DNA of 64,000 nucleotides from Sapria himalayana (lineage: Eukaryota > Streptophyta > Magnoliopsida > Malpighiales > Rafflesiaceae): NCBI GenBank assembly GCA_029783825.1, contig JAREIK010003105.1, forward strand, positions 343,746 to 407,745, given 5' to 3'. Numbering within the stretch: position 1 is the stretch's first letter; each line of letters starts with the position of its first letter. A program made the position numbers and the translations under genes. Of the stretch, positions 54,186-64,000 are shown piece after piece. The notes beneath the pieces were generated by a model that did no database searches, was not told the origin of the DNA, and saw nothing but the letters and a program-made list of their open reading frames with translations.

Positions 54186-56326
54186 GATTCATTATCATCA
54201 AGGTCTTGAACTAATTCTTCAATTTCAATAGGTTTGTTTGAGCTTCTAAACCAATCTGGTAGACATATGAGAACTTCAGCTGTAATAGGTGTTAAAGAAC
54301 TCCTAAATTTATCTAAAGTTCTCCCCCTAGTGCTAAATGTAGATTCCTAGGCCACAGTAGATGCTTGGATAGCAAATACATCTCTTGCTACATTTGCCAA
54401 AGAAGGATACCTAACCTCATTTACCTTCCACCAGTTTAGAAAATAAAAATCAATTCTATTTTTTTCAAGTTTATCCTCCAAGTACCTATCCAACTCTTCC
54501 AAAACTGCAACTTCTTGTTCTTTCTCCAATTCAACAAAAAAAATAATCAACATAAGTATCACTACCTTCAAAGAAATCATCATTTTTCTTCAACATAGTA
54601 GAAGAGAAATCATCTTCTTTTGATTCATCTTCATTTAAATCTTTATAATCATCCATCATCTCATTTAAAGCATTTATAACCTTTTTTTTCAAATTTTCAT
54701 CCAATTCCTCTCCATAATGCTAAGTGTAGTTAGCCTTGAGATATTTGAGCTTATATCTAGGATTCAACACAACTACTACAAAAAGCATAATATTTGTTGA
54801 CTGAAGAGAACCCCAATATTTGTTGAATTTATGCCTCATTTTCATACCCATTTCAGACACTATTGTATCTCTACTATTTTCACAAAGATCAATTTTTTTT
54901 TCAAAATTCGAAAATCTCAGGAAAATAAACACTAGAGGTAGAATATTATGAGCCAGAAAATTTACAAGTTACCTCATAAAATGTTTTCAAGAAACGAGCC
55001 AAAATTTTGGCGTTTGTTCAGTCTCTCTCAGTTGGAAAGTTTGAACCAAACTTCTTCAAAAACCTTTTGTCTTTCTCCTCCAACTTATCAAATTCTTTTT
55101 GATATTTTATATAAGTTTGTAGCATCAAATAGGTTGAATTCCATCTTGTAGGAAAATCTAATTGCAATGAAGATTCATATGTCAAGTTTGCTTCTTCAAC
55201 ACATAACTTAAACATATCAAATCTTTTAGGGCTGCTCCTCACATATTTCACCACACCTTTAATTTTTTGAATAGCACCCTCAACTACTGCAATGCCATCT
55301 ATGACAATTAAGTTTAGGATATGAGCACAACATCTCATATGAAAATGCTTGCCTCTCAAAGGTACAATACTTTTCATCACATGCCTTTTTTTCAATTATT
55401 CAACTGCAACATCATTATTTGATGCATTTTCAACAGTAATGCATATCAACTTTCTCAAACTCCATTCAATCATTCAAAAACTCAATAGCATTTCTAATAT
55501 TAACTCCAGATTGGCTTTTAATTATACAAAAGTTCAAAAGCCTTTGATGCATATTCCATTGAGAATCAATGAAATGAACAGTGAAACTTATATAAAACAA
55601 ATTTTGAATGCTAGTCCAAGTATAGGTAGTCAATGAAACTCTACAACAATGAAATGATATGCTATCAAATAATTTCTTCTTTTCCTTCACAAACAAAGAA
55701 AAATAATCCCTCAACATAGAGTGCCTAGATGGAATTTTAAATTGAGGCACACTAACTTCACAAAACTCCTTAAACTCATCCCTCTCAACAAAACAAAAAG
55801 GCAATTCATCTTTTATGATCATTTTCACCAAAGCCTCCCTAACTAGTTGTTGATCAAATTGCCAACAAGTTAATTTGTTATCCTCTAAACTAGTACCTTT
55901 AGTGAAACTCAACAAAGATTGTGACTTGTCTTTACCTTTGTGAGCTTCTATTAATTCTTTTTTGTGTAAAAATTTCCTACAAGTCTCTCACAAGTATTTC
56001 CATAAACAGGAAGTACCTTGATCACTTTATGCCAATTATTCTTTCCTACACCATATACGAGCTGCTCTACTAGTTTCATTTCCCTCTGAATCAACTAATA
56101 TCTCATAAGTTTCCCAAACAGCAGACTTATACTTTTTATGAGCTTGAGGTTCAGATGTACATTGACTTTCTTTTACAATTGGAATTGAAGAACCTGCCGT
56201 AACAATAGGAGGGTCAGTGAAAGGATGATTATTGGATTTACCAGTACTTTGATCATTTGAGATGTGATCATCTTCAATTTATTGTAATTTTCGTTAACCG
56301 CTGGATTGTGCCATATGCATTGCCAT
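54186..56326 (-). pseudogene. hAT transposase remnant (BED finger / RNase H-like / hAT dimerisation), broken
   Basis: hAT transposases bind the element ends and carry out cut-and-paste transposition. Reading leftward from a possible ATG at 56326, a BED-like start (HKKYKSAVWETYEIL) is soon broken by stops near 55960. The middle holds a recognisable RICESLEEPER/Ac-like core: RCCAHILNLIV, then FPTRWNSTYLML (near 55130-55330), then FLKTFYEVT and SEMGMKMRHKFNKYWG (54800-54860) with LNPRYKLKYLKA. The C-terminal dimerisation region follows: ELDRYLED, FYFLNWWKVNEVRYPSLANVARDVFAIQAST, a stop at 54347-54349, then TFSTRGRTLDKFRSSLTP. The stop falls where the family has a Ser in the VASE-like segment. 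Several stops and frame changes separate these parts, so no protein is made. Autonomous activity is excluded for this copy. Confidence 0.88.
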
Positions 56327-56685
56327 TAATTAATATGATATGTTAAGCATAAATACATGTAAATATTTCAAACAAGCAAGCTATACAAAACTTACTGTAA
56401 GACATTCAGCCCACTCATTCGGCCCAACTACAACACTACAACCAATACTCAACAAAACTGACTAAGACACGTAATAATAATAATTAATCACTCAATTCTC
56501 GTCAAAAAAACAAACAAAAGGCTGGTGGCATCTGAGACATGGTGGAGGAAACCAGAAGTGCGACGGACAACTTTGGACCTAACTGAACATGGCTGGAAAG
56601 ACGTGAGGTGGCCTAGAACTCGTCGGAACAACAATAGGTGTGTCGGAATTGGATGGGCAGTAGCGGAATTGGGGGCATCTTCATG

Positions 56686-56717
<32 letters not shown>

Positions 56718-56933
56718 GAAATTGGTGGCATCTTCATGTTATATATATATATATATTCCTAGTTCTAGTATCGGTTTTTTTGGATGGGATGGTTCTCAGG
56801 ATGGATATTGCTTAAGATCCGAAACCATCCCAAAAGAAAAAATACGTGACAGAACGGGACAGGAAAAGTCAAAGTCAACGGATTTTCCCGATTCTTTCGA
56901 GACAAGACTTTGGGTTGGGTAATGGATCTCCGA
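56327..56933. other. hAT 5' non-coding region with TA microsatellites
   Basis: This holds the promoter side of the transposase (minus sense). Two (TA)n tracts, 56687-56715 and 56740-56756, each follow the same 15-bp phrase GGCATCTTCATGTTA (56674 and 56727), so a short segment was duplicated. Words such as GGGACAGG and CCATCCC lie near the end. Frames at 56525-56815 and 56638-56922 span the TA tracts (poly-Tyr/Ile) and are not credible genes. Confidence 0.6.
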
Positions 56934-56951
56934 GTCCCGTGAGCAACCCTA
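56934..56951 (-). repeat. hAT terminal inverted repeat, right
   Basis: GTCCCGTGAGCAACCCTA, the imperfect inverse of the left end; it ends directly at the target-site duplication. Confidence 0.85.
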
Positions 56952-56959
56952 CTAAATGC
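56952..56959 (+). repeat. hAT target-site duplication, right copy
   Basis: CTAAATGC as at 53204-53211; the split monomer then continues ATATAAAGTTAAATCAG. Confidence 0.93.
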
Positions 56960-59900
56960 ATATAAAGTTAAATCAGTAAACTCCTAAACCCCGTAATGCC
57001 TAAATACATAAACCATTAAACCGCTAAATACTACTAAAAAATTAATAAATCTATTTTTTATTGCTATTTATTATATTTTTAAATATTCATTTTAATTATT
57101 TATTTGTCTATTTATATATAAATATTAACTACAAAATAAATTGAGTTAGACAAATATAATTTATATAAATTATTTTTCATCAAAAAATTATTGATAAACT
57201 TTTTAAAAGAAAAAAAAAATTCAAAACTAAAAATTATTATATAGTAATATATTTTGCTTTTCTTCTAAATCATCTTAGGTTTTGTAATTATATTTTAATT
57301 GATATCTATCTTAAAAATAATAGATTATTAATTTATTTTTTGATCATTATTAGAATATTTATCAATAAAATTATTCTTTATTGAATTTATATGATAAATA
57401 AATATAATGAATATTACAACTAAATATTGTATTCACATTTGAAAAAATTTAAAAATTATTATTTTTTCAAAGGTTATAACCTTTGAAAATATAAAAAAAT
57501 AATAAAAATAATTTTTTTATTATTTTATTTTTTTAATAAAACCTATAAACCACTAAATGCATACACAGTTAAATCTGTAAACTTTAAACCTCATAATGTC
57601 TAAATACATAAACCATTAAACCACTATATACTACTAAATAATTAATAAATCAAATTTTTATTTTTATTTATTACAATTTTAAATATTCATTTTAATTATT
57701 TATTAGTTTTTTTTATATAAATATTTATTACAAATTAAATTATGAGAGCGACATATATATTTTAATTAATTTATTTTTAATCAAAAAAAATATGTGCCTA
57801 TAAAAGAAGTAAAAATTTAAAAATTAAAATTTATTATCCAGTAATATATTTTACTTTAATTTTGAATCATTTTGGGTTTTGTAAATATTTTTTAATTAAT
57901 ATCAATCTTTTTATTAATAGTTTATTAATTTAAATTTTGATATTTTTTATATTATCTATCAATAAAATTGTTTATATTGAATTTATATGATATATAATAA
58001 TTAATATCATTATAACTAAATATTGTATTCACATTTCAAAAAATATTAAATATCATTATATTTTATAATGTTATAACCAATGAAAATGAGAAAAAATTAC
58101 AATTTTTTTTTGTTATTTTATTGTTTAAATAAAACCTATAAACCACTAAATGCCTAAAAACATAAATTGCTAAACTCCTAAACGACAAAACCTTTAAATA
58201 GTTAAACTATTAAACATTTGTCCATTAATAAAAAATCATAAATCTCAATTTAATTTTTATTAAGTATAATTTTAAATTTTTATTTTAATTATTTATCAGT
58301 TTATTTTTATAGAAATATTAATTACAAAATAAATTATTTGTGAGCCAGATCTAATTTAAATAATTTATTTTTCAATAAAAAAATATATATCCTTATAAAA
58401 AGAGGCAAAATTTTAAAAACAAAAATTTATTATTTAGTAATATATTTTATTTTTATTTTGAATCATTTTAGATTTTGCAATTATATTTTAATTTATATCA
58501 TTGATATTAATAATAGTTTATTAATTTTTTATTGATCATTATTATAATATTTATTAATAAAATTATTTATATTGAGTTTACATTATATATAATTATTAAG
58601 ATTATTATTACTGAATATTATATTGACAATTAAAAAAAATTAAAAATTATTATAATTTCAAAGGTTATAACCTTCAAATATTAAAAAAAATCAAAAAATT
58701 TAATTTTTTATTTTTTTATTCTTTAAATAAAAACATTAAATCACTAAAGTCCTAAACACTTAATTCATTAAACCCCAAAACACCTAAATACTTAAACAAT
58801 TAAACTAGTATATCCTGAATAATAAATAATAATTCTCAATTTTATTTGTATTCATTATAATTTTAAATATTCATTTTAATTATTTATTAGTTTATTTTTA
58901 TAGAATTATAAATTAAAAAAGATTATGTGGAAGACAAATATAATTTAAATAATTTACTTTTAATAATAAAAAATTTAAACTCATAAAAAGAAGCAAAACA
59001 TCAGAGAAATTATTTTTTAGTATTAAATTTTACTTTGATTTTGAATAAATTTACATATTGCAAATATATTTTAAAAAAAAAATCTATCTTATTAATAATA
59101 GTTTATTAATTTATTTTTTGATCATTAATATAATATATTTCAATATAATTGTTTATATTGAATTTACATGATATATAATTATTAAGATTATCATAACTAA
59201 ATATAGTATTCACATATAAAAAAATTTAAAAAATTGTTATATTTTCAAAGTTTATAACATTCAAAATTGAGAAAAAACAAAAAAATAAATTTTTTGTTAT
59301 ATCATTGTTTAAATAAAACTTATAAACCATTAAATGCCATAATAAATAAATCTCTAAACTCTTAAACCCAGAAGCCCCTAAATACCTAAACCTTTAAACT
59401 CGTAAACCTTAAATATAATTTAATTAATTTATAGAAATATTAATTACAAAATAAATTATGAGTGATACAAATATAATTTAAATAATATATTTTTCATCAA
59501 AAAAACATATAAGCTTAAAAAATAATGCAAAAACAAAAAAAAATTATTATATAGTAATAAATTTTACTTTGATTTTGAATCATATTAGGTTTTTAAATTA
59601 TATTTTAATTTATATATATCATATTAATAATAGTTTATTAATTTATTTTTTGATAATTGATATAATATCTATCAATAAAATTATTTAGATTTAGTTTAAA
59701 TTATATTTAGTTATAATATTTATTATTACTAAATATTGTAATCACATTTTTTTAAAATTTTTAAATTATTATATTTTTAAATGTTATAAACTTGGAAAAT
59801 TTGAAAAAATATCAAATATAAATTTTTTGTAATTTCATTGTTTAAATAAAAGCTATAAACCATTAAATGCCTAAATACTTGAATCAATAACTGCTAAATC

Positions 59901-61698
59901 ACGAAAACCCTAAATAGATAAATTTTTTAAACATGTATAACTTAAATAATAAATAATAAATCTCATTTTAATTTTTTTCATTATAATTTTAAATATTCAT
60001 TTTAATTATTTATTTGTTTATTTTTATATAAATATTAATTACAAAATAAATTATAAGTTTCACAAATATAATTTATATAAATTATTTTTCAACATAAAAA
60101 TATAGATAAACTTAATAAAAGAAAAAAAAATTAAAAACAAAAAAATATTATATAGTAATATATTTTGCTTTTTTTATGAATCCTTTAAGGTTTTTTAATT
60201 ATATTTTAATTGATATCTAACTTATAAATAATAGATTATTAATTTATTTTTTGATCATTATTAGAATATTTATTAATAAAAATGTTTATATTGAATTTAT
60301 ATGATATATAAATTTAATAATTATTATAACGAAATATTGTATTCACTTTTGAAAAAAGTTTTAAAATTTTTATATTTTTAAAGAATATAACCTTTGAACA
60401 TGTGAAAAAATAGAAAAAAATATTTTTTTTGTTAATACATTGTTTAAATAAAACATATAAATCACTAAATGCCTAAACAATTAATTCACTAAACTACAAA
60501 ATCCTGATACCCCTATATAGATAATTTTTTAAACTGGTATACCCTAAATAATAATTAATAAATTTCGTTTTTATTGTTAAGTTTTTTATTAATATATATA
60601 TATTTATTATAAAATAAATTATGAGGTAAAAATATAATTTATACAAATTTTTTTTCATCAAAAAATAGATAAGTTTATAAAAAGAATAAAAATTTAAAAA
60701 CAAATAATTATTATTAAGTAATATATTTTGCTTTGTTTTTGAATCATTTTATGTATTGATATTATATTTTAAGTAATATCAATCTTATTCATAATAAATT
60801 TTTAATTTATTTTTTGATAATTATTAGAATATCTATGAATACAATTGTTTATATTTAATTTATATGATATATAATTATTATGATTATTATAAATAAATAT
60901 TGTATTCACTTTTGAAAAAAATTTAAAAATTATCATATTTTCAAAGGTTTTAATCTTAAAAAATGAGAAAGAATACAAAAAATAATTTTTTTGTTATTTC
61001 TTTTTTAAATAAAACCTATAGACCACTAAATGTTTACTTACTTAAATTAGTAGCTCATAAAACCCAAAACCCATAAATACATAAACCTTATAATAGCTGT
61101 ATACTACTTAATAAATAATAAATCTCATTTTTATTTCTATTTATTATAATTTTAAATATTAATTTTAATTATTTTAATTTTAATTTTTTAGTAAAATTAA
61201 TTACAAAATAAATTTCGAGTGAGACAAATTTTATTTATATAATTTATTTTTAATCAAAAAAAAATATAAGCCTATAAAAAGATGGAAAAATTTAAAAATT
61301 AAATATTATTATTTAGTAATATATTTTTATTTGATTTTGAATCATTTTGTTTTATATAAATATATTTTAATTAATATTTATATTATTAATAATAGTTTAT
61401 TAATTTAATTTTTGATCATTATTATAATATCTATCATTAAAATTATTTATATGGAATTTATATGATATATAATTAATAAGATTAATATAATTACACATGG
61501 TATTCACATTTCAAAAGATTTTAAAATTTATTTTATTTTTAAAGGTTATAACCTTTGAAAATCTAAAAAAATAAAAAAAAATTATTTTTATCATATAAAT
61601 AAAACCTATATACCACTAAATGCCTAAAATCATAAATTGCTAAACTCATAAACGACATAACCCTTAAATAATCGATCCATTAAACCGGTATACCATAT
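56960..61698 (+). repeat. Satellite array, segment 7
   Basis: Forward monomers start near 57545, 58140, 58735, 59325, 59865, 60465, 61020 and 61610. The order and diagnostic variants match 48695-51610; for example the rare phrase GCCATAATAAATAAATCTCT occurs at both 50487 and 59336 and I saw it nowhere else. No genes. Confidence 0.94.
57464..57489. other. Perfect 26-bp palindrome of satellite monomer
   Basis: Same palindrome as at 23958. In the unit near 63300 the same site has two extra bases (TA) at its centre. Confidence 0.9.
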
Positions 61699-61703
61699 AT
61701 AAT
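61699..61703 (+). repeat. Solo LTR target-site duplication, left
   Basis: ATAAT, repeated at 62275-62279. The undisturbed monomer reads CCATATATAATAAATCATA (near 34510). Confidence 0.85.
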
Positions 61704-62274
61704 TGTTGGGCAATTGTGCTTCCACGGTAGTTAGATTGAGATACAGAAACACAGAAAAAACAGAAAACAAGCAATATATATATCCCAATTCAGCAACAAT
61801 CCATGATAGAATCAAAAAATGAGAAATAAACACCAAAAATAATGTGGTTCACTAGTAACTTAGTACGACTAGCTAAATCCCCCAGAAAATGCTTTTTTTA
61901 ACGATTAAAGCAACAGAAATGTCTTAAAGTCTGCAGCACACAGAATACTCGTGATAAATCACACAAAGAGAAGAAACAGAAATGATGGACAGTTCAACGG
62001 GTCCAAAAACAGCCACCCGAAAATAAAATTACAAAACATTTTATTTTAAAATTTCTCTCAGTTCATTTAACCGGAGCGGGTCGGATCATGAGACGGGTCA
62101 TGCTCTACTCCAATTACGACCTACTGTCCGGTCAGCGAGACCTCCGTTATTATGCTACTGCTACATCCCGGGCCTCTTAATATTTCCTTTGGTGCACTTA
62201 CATGAAAATATTAATAAAGAAAAAATATTTAGTTATACAAACAGATTATAAAAAAATAAATTACATATACAACA
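61704..62274. mobile_element. Solo LTR (571 bp) of an LTR retrotransposon
   Basis: The segment starts TGTTGGGC and ends ATACAACA, so it carries the canonical 5'-TG...CA-3' ends within a TGTTG/CAACA inverted pair, and it is bounded by a 5-bp duplication ATAAT. Base composition contrasts with the flanking satellite. No internal retrotransposon region, primer-binding site or second LTR is present, as expected after recombination between two LTRs. The minus strand looks the more natural sense: its end has a T/C-rich stretch with GTTTTCTGTTTTTTCTG before ATTGCCCAACA. That orientation and the superfamily (Copia or Gypsy) are not settled. The 68-codon minus-strand frame at 61630-61836 straddles the boundary and is not a gene. 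Confidence 0.85.
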
Positions 62275-62279
62275 ATAAT
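62275..62279 (+). repeat. Solo LTR target-site duplication, right
   Basis: ATAAT directly after CAACA; the monomer continues AAATTTTAAATCTCATTTTA. Confidence 0.85.
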
Positions 62280-64000
62280 AAATTTTAAATCTCATTTTAA
62301 TTTGAATTCACTATAATTTTAAATATTTATTTTAAATATTTATTTGTTTATTTTTTATATAAATAATAATTATAAAATAAATAATTAGTCAGAAAAATAT
62401 AATATTAATAATTTACTTTTAATAAAAAAATATAATCTTATAAAAAGAGGTAAAAATTTAAAAACAAAAAATTATTATTTAGTAATAAATTTTACTTTGA
62501 TTTTGAATCATTTTAGGTTTTGTAATTATTTTTTAATTTATATCTATCATATTAATAATAGTATATTAATTTATTTTTTGATAATTGATATCATATCTAT
62601 CAATAGAATTATTTATAATTAGTTTATATTATATATAATTATAATCATTAATATTACTAAATATTTTATTCACATTTTAAAAAAATTTTGAAATTATTAT
62701 ATTTTCAAATGTTATAACCTTTGAAAATGTGAAAAAATAACAAAAATAATTTTTTTGTTATTTCATTATTTAAATAAATTCTATAAACCACTAAATGCCT
62801 AAATACTTAAATCAATAACTCCGAAATCTCGTAAATCGTATACTGTTCATCATTTTAAACTGGTATACCCTAAATAATAAATAATAAATCTCAATATTAT
62901 TTTGTTCACTATAATTTGAAATATTTATTTGAATTATTTATTCATTTATTTTTATATAATTATTAATTACATAATAAATTGAGTTAGACAAATATAATTT
63001 ATATAATAATTTTTCATCAAAAAAATATAAATTAACTTTTTAAAATAAAAAAAATTCAAAATAAAAATTATTATATAGTAATATATTTTGGTTTGTTCTA
63101 AATTATTTTAGGATTTGTAATTATATTTAAATTGATATCTATCTTATTAATAATAGATTATTAATTTATTCTTTGATCATTATTAAAATATTTATTAATA
63201 AAAATATTTATATTGAATTTATATGATATATAAATATAATGATTATTATAACTAAATATAGTATTCACTTTTGAAAAAAATTTAAAAATTATTATATTTT
63301 CAAAGGTTATATAACCTTTGAAAATATCAAAAAATAAAAAAAATAAATTTTTTGATATTTTTTTTAAATAACCCCTATAAACCACTAAATGCAAACAAAG
63401 TTAAATCAGTAAACTCCTAAACCCCATTATGCCAAAATACATAAACCATTAAACTGCTATATACTACTTAATAAATAATAAATCTACTTTTTAATTCTAT
63501 CTATTATAATTTTAAATATTCATTTTAATTATTTATTAGTTTATTTTTATAGAATATTTATTACAAAATAAATTTTGATTATGACAAATATAATTTAAAA
63601 TATATATACGCTTATAAAAGAAGTAAAAATTTCCAAATTAAAAATTATTATCGAGTAATATATTTTACTTTAATTTGGAATCAATTTGGGTTTTCTAAAT
63701 ATTTTTTATTTAATATCTATCTTTTTATTAATAGTTTAGAAATTTAATTTTTGATCATTATTATATTATCTATCAATAAAATTGTTTCTATTGAATTTAT
63801 ATGATATATAATAATTAATATTATTATAACTAAATATTGTATTCACATTTCAAAAAATTGTAAATATTATTATATTTTCAAAGGTTATAACCTATTAAAA
63901 TAATAACAAATTATAGAAATTTTTTTTTATTTTATTTTTTTATATAAAACCTATAAACCACTAAAAGCCTAAAAACATAAATCGCTAAACTTTTATCGAC
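62280..64000 (+). repeat. Satellite array, segment 8, running off the window
   Basis: Forward monomers start near 62785, 63375 and 63955. The array continues past the window edge, so its full extent is unknown. The first unit appears to have lost part of its middle after the LTR, since 62330-62450 joins to a different subtype body. No genes. Confidence 0.93.

Larger units (their letters stand above)
53212..56951 (-). mobile_element. hAT (Ac-like) DNA transposon, inactive
   Basis: A 3740-bp element flanked by an 8-bp target-site duplication, the length diagnostic for hAT. The ends are short imperfect inverted repeats (TAGGAGTTCTCATGGGAC at left; TAGGGTTGCTCACGGGAC as reverse complement at right; 14 of 18 match). 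Several GGGACGG-type words lie just inside both ends, resembling the subterminal transposase-binding sites of the Ac group. The body carries a broken transposase on the minus strand. The element interrupts the octamer block of one satellite monomer without loss of target DNA. Confidence 0.95.

Noticed and set aside
56525..56922. Two overlapping plus-strand ORFs with Tyr-Ile runs
   Set aside because: They run through TA microsatellites inside the hAT end and are antisense to the transposase.
1..64000. CRISPR array, or an organelle or protist genome, as an explanation for AT-rich tandem repeats
   Set aside because: Repeat units of about 585 bp with no spacer pattern rule out CRISPR. Plant-type LINE with RVT_3, Ac-like hAT and solo LTR point to plant nuclear heterochromatin.
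1..64000. Calling the array the functional centromere
   Set aside because: Sequence alone cannot show CENH3 loading. Subtelomeric or interstitial heterochromatin fits equally well.

Overview
The window looks like heterochromatin from a flowering plant. Nearly everything outside a few islands is a very A+T-rich tandem satellite with a monomer of roughly 580-590 bp. I counted about 80 complete or partial monomers by eye. The transposable elements set in it are plant types: a LINE with an RNase H tail and a DUF4283/CCHC ORF1, an Ac-like hAT element, and a solo LTR. I see no intact protein-coding gene, no tRNA or rRNA gene and no CRISPR array. The species cannot be named from the sequence.

Layout: satellite (1-5923); a non-satellite module, copy 1 (5924-8380); satellite (8381-13875); the same module, copy 2 (13876-15919); satellite (15920-26806); a dead 6.8-kb LINE with a 16-bp target-site duplication (26807-33603); satellite (33604-35004); a 0.5-kb scrambled junction (35005-35499); satellite in reverse orientation (35500-42097); forward satellite (42098-53211); a dead 3.74-kb hAT transposon with an 8-bp target-site duplication (53212-56951); satellite (56952-61703); a 571-bp solo LTR with a 5-bp target-site duplication (61704-62274); satellite to the end.

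The satellite is the most interesting object. Each monomer carries (i) a block of degenerate octamers of the form NYTAAAYN, resembling plant telomere DNA but with an 8-nt step, and (ii) an inverted repeat that in several monomers is a perfect 26-bp palindrome. Monomers fall into recognisable subtypes that recur in the same order, such as the block at 1-4990 against about 45660-51300. This indicates higher-order amplification, including of truncated monomers and of an older rearrangement junction. A 6.6-kb segment is inverted, and its left edge is a patchwork of short satellite-like fragments.

The elements do not form a pathway. They are independent, decayed insertions whose clean duplications let the order of events be read: satellite first, then the insertions. 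The module looks as though it was amplified together with its flanking satellite.
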